Positions 60,379-64,000 of a stretch of DNA of 64,000 nt are shown here, piece after piece; positions within the stretch are counted from its first letter, which is position 1, and the number at the start of each line of letters is the position of its first letter. The notes below the pieces were generated by a model. It was not told where the DNA came from. It saw only the letters and a program-made list of their open reading frames with translations, and did not search any database. This stretch comes from Cryptomeria japonica (taxonomy: Eukaryota > Streptophyta > Pinopsida > Cupressales > Cupressaceae), in assembly GCF_030272615.1 (NCBI RefSeq), contig NC_081405.1:651518920-651582919 (forward strand), written 5' to 3'. Made by a program: the position numbers and the translations under genes.

Positions 60379-61822
60379 TGTTGTCATTGACATCAATATG
60401 CTGAAGAGGTGAGAACTGACATATGTGAGAATCGGTATAACACTATGAACCGACATTTGTGCCAAAGTGAAGCAGCGTGTTTGTTCAAGGTGAATTGACA
60501 TATGGTTATGGGAACTAACATATGGAAGCATTGTATGACTACCAATTAGTAGTCTCAACTTCAGGGTTTTCGGTTGAAGTGCTTCAAGCCTGCGTGGCTC
60601 CACCAGTGACTTTGTGTGATGAGTTAGCATTGTAATGAAGAACAGATCATGTTGCCACATAAGCCTTATACGTGTGAAGGATCTTGCATGAAGGAGATTG
60701 TTCCTATCCTACCTTGGGAATGTGTGAAGTCTGTAAATGGTGATAACGTGTGATGGGTTATCAGCCACCATGAAATCGATGGAAAATGGACGATGGAGAA
60801 TGTCTTGAGATTGGATCAAGAACTATTGCATTTAATGCAGTGTACTCAATGGTCAGGATTGAACTGTTTGAATTCCTCAACCTAATAGGTTTAGGGTTTA
60901 GGGTTTATGATAGTGACCTATCTATTTTCCTATAAGGTCAATGTTGTGATTCTTTCAAGGGTTGTTGGCAAAAGTTGTGTGTGTGTATCCAAGAGAAGGG
61001 ATATGTGATTCTTGCCAGACCAGAGGAGAGAAGCGATACCTGCAGAGTGTAAGTGCAGAAGGTGAAGAGGAGCTTAAGTGGATCTGCATTGGCATTGAGT
61101 GCTGTTACTAGATCACTGTAATACCTGTTGATCTCTAACCACCTCAACAGTTGGAAAATCCCTTAATAGGGTAGCCTTAACTGGCTTGCTGTAAATCCTT
61201 TAACAAGGTGACTCAAAACCATTGAGTTCTTGAAATCCTCTAACAAGGTAATCTTTAACAGGGTTTAACCCTTAACCAGGTATTCTTGCCATCCCTTAAC
61301 GGAGTGATCCCTAATAGGATCGGTTCTTAATAGAACCTATTGTATCAATGTTTAACCAGACAAGGCTCCTAACAGAGTGGACTTCTAAAGAGTTCAAAAA
61401 CAAGCTTGTGGGTATTCATCCCCAATGTGGTTTTTCCCAATTGGGTTTTCACGTGAAAAATAAGTGTGTCATGTGTGATGTCTTCTTCATGTGATGTTAT
61501 GTTGTTTTCCGTCAAGCGGTGAATCATGTTGGTCTAGTTGCTTATATGTATATCTTTGATGGTAGATTATTTGTTCATGCATTAGGGTGAAATGGAAGTG
61601 AAGTGTTAGATTGTATGAGAAGATAAGTGTCAACTGGTTTATGCTTGTCTTAGTTATTTTGGGCTTTGCTGGTTGTACTCTATTTTAGGACCGGTGTTAC
61701 TGTTTATCTATCAATGCACAGTGTCTGCTGACAGACCAGTTCAAGAGTGTGCTTTTGTCTGTATTGATTCAACCCCCCTCTCAGTATCAGTTTGGTACTA
61801 TTCGTTCATCATTGAGTTATCA
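60379..61822 (+). repeat. 5' LTR of the Copia (about 1.44 kb)
   Basis: Begins TGTTGTCATTGACATCAATA and ends AACCCCCCTCTCAGTATCAG…GTTATCA, two bases before the PBS. GTGGTTTTTCCCAATTGGG-TTTTCACGT lies at 61430-61456. Two TTTAGGG units occur at 60888-60905. The left boundary is inferred without the second LTR. Confidence 0.65.
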
Positions 61823-61824
61823 AT

Positions 61825-61836
61825 TGGTATCAGAGC
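61825..61836 (+). promoter_or_regulatory. Copia primer binding site
   Basis: Perfect TGGTATCAGAGC. Confidence 0.9.
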
Positions 61837-61893
61837 GTCCTCCAGGTCCTCTGTGTTATAAGCTTAACCGCTTGAGGTAAAGATCCTAGTCTA

Positions 61894-63529
61894 ATGATGA
61901 AGAGGGAAGGTCCAAAGTTTAATAGAGAAAATTTTAGTATATGGAAAGATAGAATGAAGATATGCATCAGAAGAATGGGTGCTCAACACTGGAGCTATGT
62001 TGAGAATGCCTATGTTGCCCCTACCGGTACTCTCACCAATGACCAAAAGAGAGAGATGCAGGAGAATGGGCAAGTCATGGAAGCCCTAATTAGTAGTTTA
62101 TCTGACATTGAGTTTATTGATGTCCAAGATAAGGTAAATCCCAAAGAAGTATGGGATACTCTTGAAAATAGCTATGACAGTGATGAGCATGTAAAACAGG
62201 CTAAGGAAGAAAGCCTTAGAGGGAAGTTTGAAGACATGCGGATCGTTGAAGGTGAGACCATTCAATAGTATGGAATAAGAATAAAAACCGTTGTTGGAGA
62301 TATCAAGAGTGTAGGTGGTAAAATAGAAGATTCCACCGTGGTAAGAAAAGTCCTCAGTTCCCTAATGCTGGTCTATGCAATAAGGGTTGCTGCTATTTAG
62401 GAGCTGAGATCAATAGACAAGACTAAGGTATCCCTAGACTCCATCATTGCAAAGTTGATAGCCTATGAGCTAAATAGTTTTGATGGCAGTGTTCAAAAGA
62501 CTAAATCAGCTTTTAAAGCTTCTGCTGTACCATCCAGAGAAGGAAAAGAGGCTAGCACTAGTGGTGAACCAAGACAGAGTAGAGAAATGGATGATGAGGA
62601 GATTCTGATGGCATTTGAAGCTCTCCTTGCCAGGAAACTTCCTAAAGGAACTGGCAAATACAGAGGTAAGCTACCTTTGGAATGCTTTTCTTGTAACCAG
62701 ATAGGACATATTGCAGTAAACTATCCTAATGATGATAACAAGGACAAACCAGAAAGGTTCAAGAAATTCAAAGGAGGAAACCGGAGAAACTATTTTGTGG
62801 TAGTTGATGAAGGTGTCACAGATGAGGAATCAGAGGATGAAGAAAATGAAGATATTGTGTTTGTTGCTGTCAAGGAAGATGTGTCAAACAAGAAGGCTCT
62901 TGTTTCCCGGTTTGATAATTCCAATGAGTGGATCATTGGCAGTGGCTGTTCTCACCATATGATTGGTGACCGGAGCATGTTTCTGTCCTTGGAAGAGTAT
63001 GATGGTGGTGTGGTTCACTTTGGTAATGATGCACCATGCCTGGTCAAAGGCAGAGGGTCCATCTCTTTGAATGGAAAGAGTAGTGCTGACAATGTGTACT
63101 GGGTTGATGGTCTTAGACACAACATTCTAAGTGTTGCCCAGCTGAATGAAAGTGGCCTCACTCTAGAATTCAAGAATGGAGTGTGCGAAATCAAAGGAAA
63201 GAATGGTGAATTGGTGGCCACCAGCATGCAGACCAAAGGTAACCTATTTTAGCTAAATGAAAATACAAGTACATGTCTTATGGCTAAATTTGATGATAGC
63301 TGGATATGGCATAGGAGACTCTGCCATGTAAACTTTGATAACATTGTGAAGGTTAGTAAGATCAAGGCAGTTAGAGGGTTTCTAGTGCTAAGAAAATCGG
63401 ATAACACCTTGTGCAAAGAGTGTCAATTGGGGAAAATGTCTTCCTCAACCTTTAAAGGTAAATCTTTCACTGCTGACAATTTGCTTGATCTTGTGCATAC
63501 TGATTTGTGTGGTCCTATGAAAACTAGTG
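61894..63529 (+). pseudogene. Copia gag-protease-integrase N-terminus, broken
   Basis: One frame from ATG at 61894 (MMKREGPKFNRENFSIWKD) through 63529 with three TAG stops (62266, 62398, 63250). Gag with UBN2-like segment (VNPKEVWDTLENSYDSDEHV); zinc knuckle CFSCNQIGHIAVNY with its last Cys replaced; protease motif WIIGSGCSHHM, in which the catalytic Asp is Gly; then pre-integrase WHRRLCHVNFDNIVK and CKECQLGKMS with zinc-binding His/Cys, ending at LVHTDLCGPMKTS where the insertion begins. Two lost catalytic or structural residues plus the stops make this copy non-functional. Confidence 0.85.
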
Positions 63530-64000
63530 TGTAGGAGAAAAAGTGACACTAAGCAAACATGCCCTAATCTCACTTTCAACCACACACTGTGGAATATGAA
63601 AGAGCCTAGAGGTATCACACAATTGGCTACTTCTTCTTGTGGAAGAGAGAGTCACGGGCTACCTATTAGGATTTCTATTCCTTTGTTGCAATTGAAAGAT
63701 GAAATGATGCAAGTTCAACTATTAACCCTAAAGTGTAAGTATGAACTAATAACAAGATTGCAGAATTGAGTTTAAACAATGGAAAGCTGTAAACACAAGG
63801 ACAAGACAGGAATGCAGATGCGTACCCAGAGTTAAAATCTAAGTGAAAATGTTCAAGATGGGGGCGCGGGCGCCACTGTCCTGATTCTGCCCCTGAAACT
63901 ACTCCGGAAACTGTTGTTTTGCAACCTGAAAAGCTGTCGAAAATGCTGAAAACTTGCTGTCTGACAGAGGGACCAGGGCGCCCAGGGCCCCTGTCCCACG
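63530..64000 (+). mobile_element. Left end of a further insertion, probably an LTR element
   Basis: Copia coding sequence breaks at TGTAGGAGAAAAAGTGACAC (63530). The new sequence is unrelated, becomes GC-rich (GGGGGCGCGGGCGCCACTG, then GGGCGCCCAGGGCCCCTG) and runs off the edge. The TG start and C/G-rich interior suggest an LTR. No ORF with a domain. Confidence 0.45.

Larger units (their letters stand above)
60379..63529 (+). mobile_element. Copia retrotransposon, 5' part only in window
   Basis: LTR, PBS, gag, protease and the start of integrase on the plus strand. It is interrupted at 63530 by another insertion, and the rest would lie beyond the window. It inserted into, and truncates, the ORF2 element at its left. 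Confidence 0.8.

Overview
The window looks like repeat-dominated nuclear DNA from a large plant genome, most likely a gymnosperm/conifer. That is an inference from the density of nested LTR retrotransposons, from the types present (Copia with tRNA-Met primer sites, a Tat-type Ty3/Gypsy element with a second RNase H) and from AT-rich decayed spacers. No rRNA, tRNA, organellar or bacterial features were found. Host coding potential is minimal: one convincing small gene (8116-8346, a secreted cysteine-rich peptide with TATA box, tandemly repeated 3' UTR and poly(A) signal), the last two exons of an unidentified gene at the left edge (1-217), and a doubtful repeat-protein ORF on the minus strand (3418-3795).

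Left part (1-12 kb): a 349-bp satellite array (884-3210), then an unusual composite locus in which palindromic units built on CATAACCCGTACGGGTTATG flank a 1.5-kb all-purine minisatellite (4157-6145). A duplicated block follows (copy A 7016-10507, copy B 21688-23584, same orientation). Copy A carries the small peptide gene; copy B lacks exactly the 1,545 bp holding the gene body. Both copies contain a decayed RNase H-like fragment on the minus strand.

Middle (12-36 kb): a decayed plus-strand Copia (about 12.9-16.99 kb) cut by a LINE-like fragment; a minus-strand solo Copia LTR (17749-18860); pyrimidine-rich DNA with a (CT)n tract and degenerate telomere-like repeats; then a minus-strand non-autonomous LTR element (about 23.6-33.5 kb) encoding a coiled-coil/four-zinc-knuckle ORF1 and a long ORF2 instead of recognisable Copia gag-pol. 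Its 5' LTR is interrupted by a young gag-protease-only element (27466-32689). That insert has a perfect TATAT target duplication but carries the same LTR end (U5) at both extremities, because its 5' LTR is a fold-back of itself.

Right part (36-64 kb): a second, older gag-protease-only element on the plus strand (36744-41849), a 14.5-kb minus-strand Tat-type Gypsy (41997-56464) with gag, protease, G-patch, RT, RNase H, second RNase H and integrase, broken by stops, and carrying minisatellites in both its leader and 3' region plus a 173-bp (TA)n tract. Next comes a second copy of the non-autonomous coiled-coil element (56581-60374, minus), truncated by a plus-strand Copia (60379-63529) that is itself cut by another insertion running off the right edge.

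The pol-less elements encode no polymerase or integrase, so they would have to borrow enzymes from relatives. The Copia elements here share the tRNA-Met primer site and a conserved LTR motif with them.
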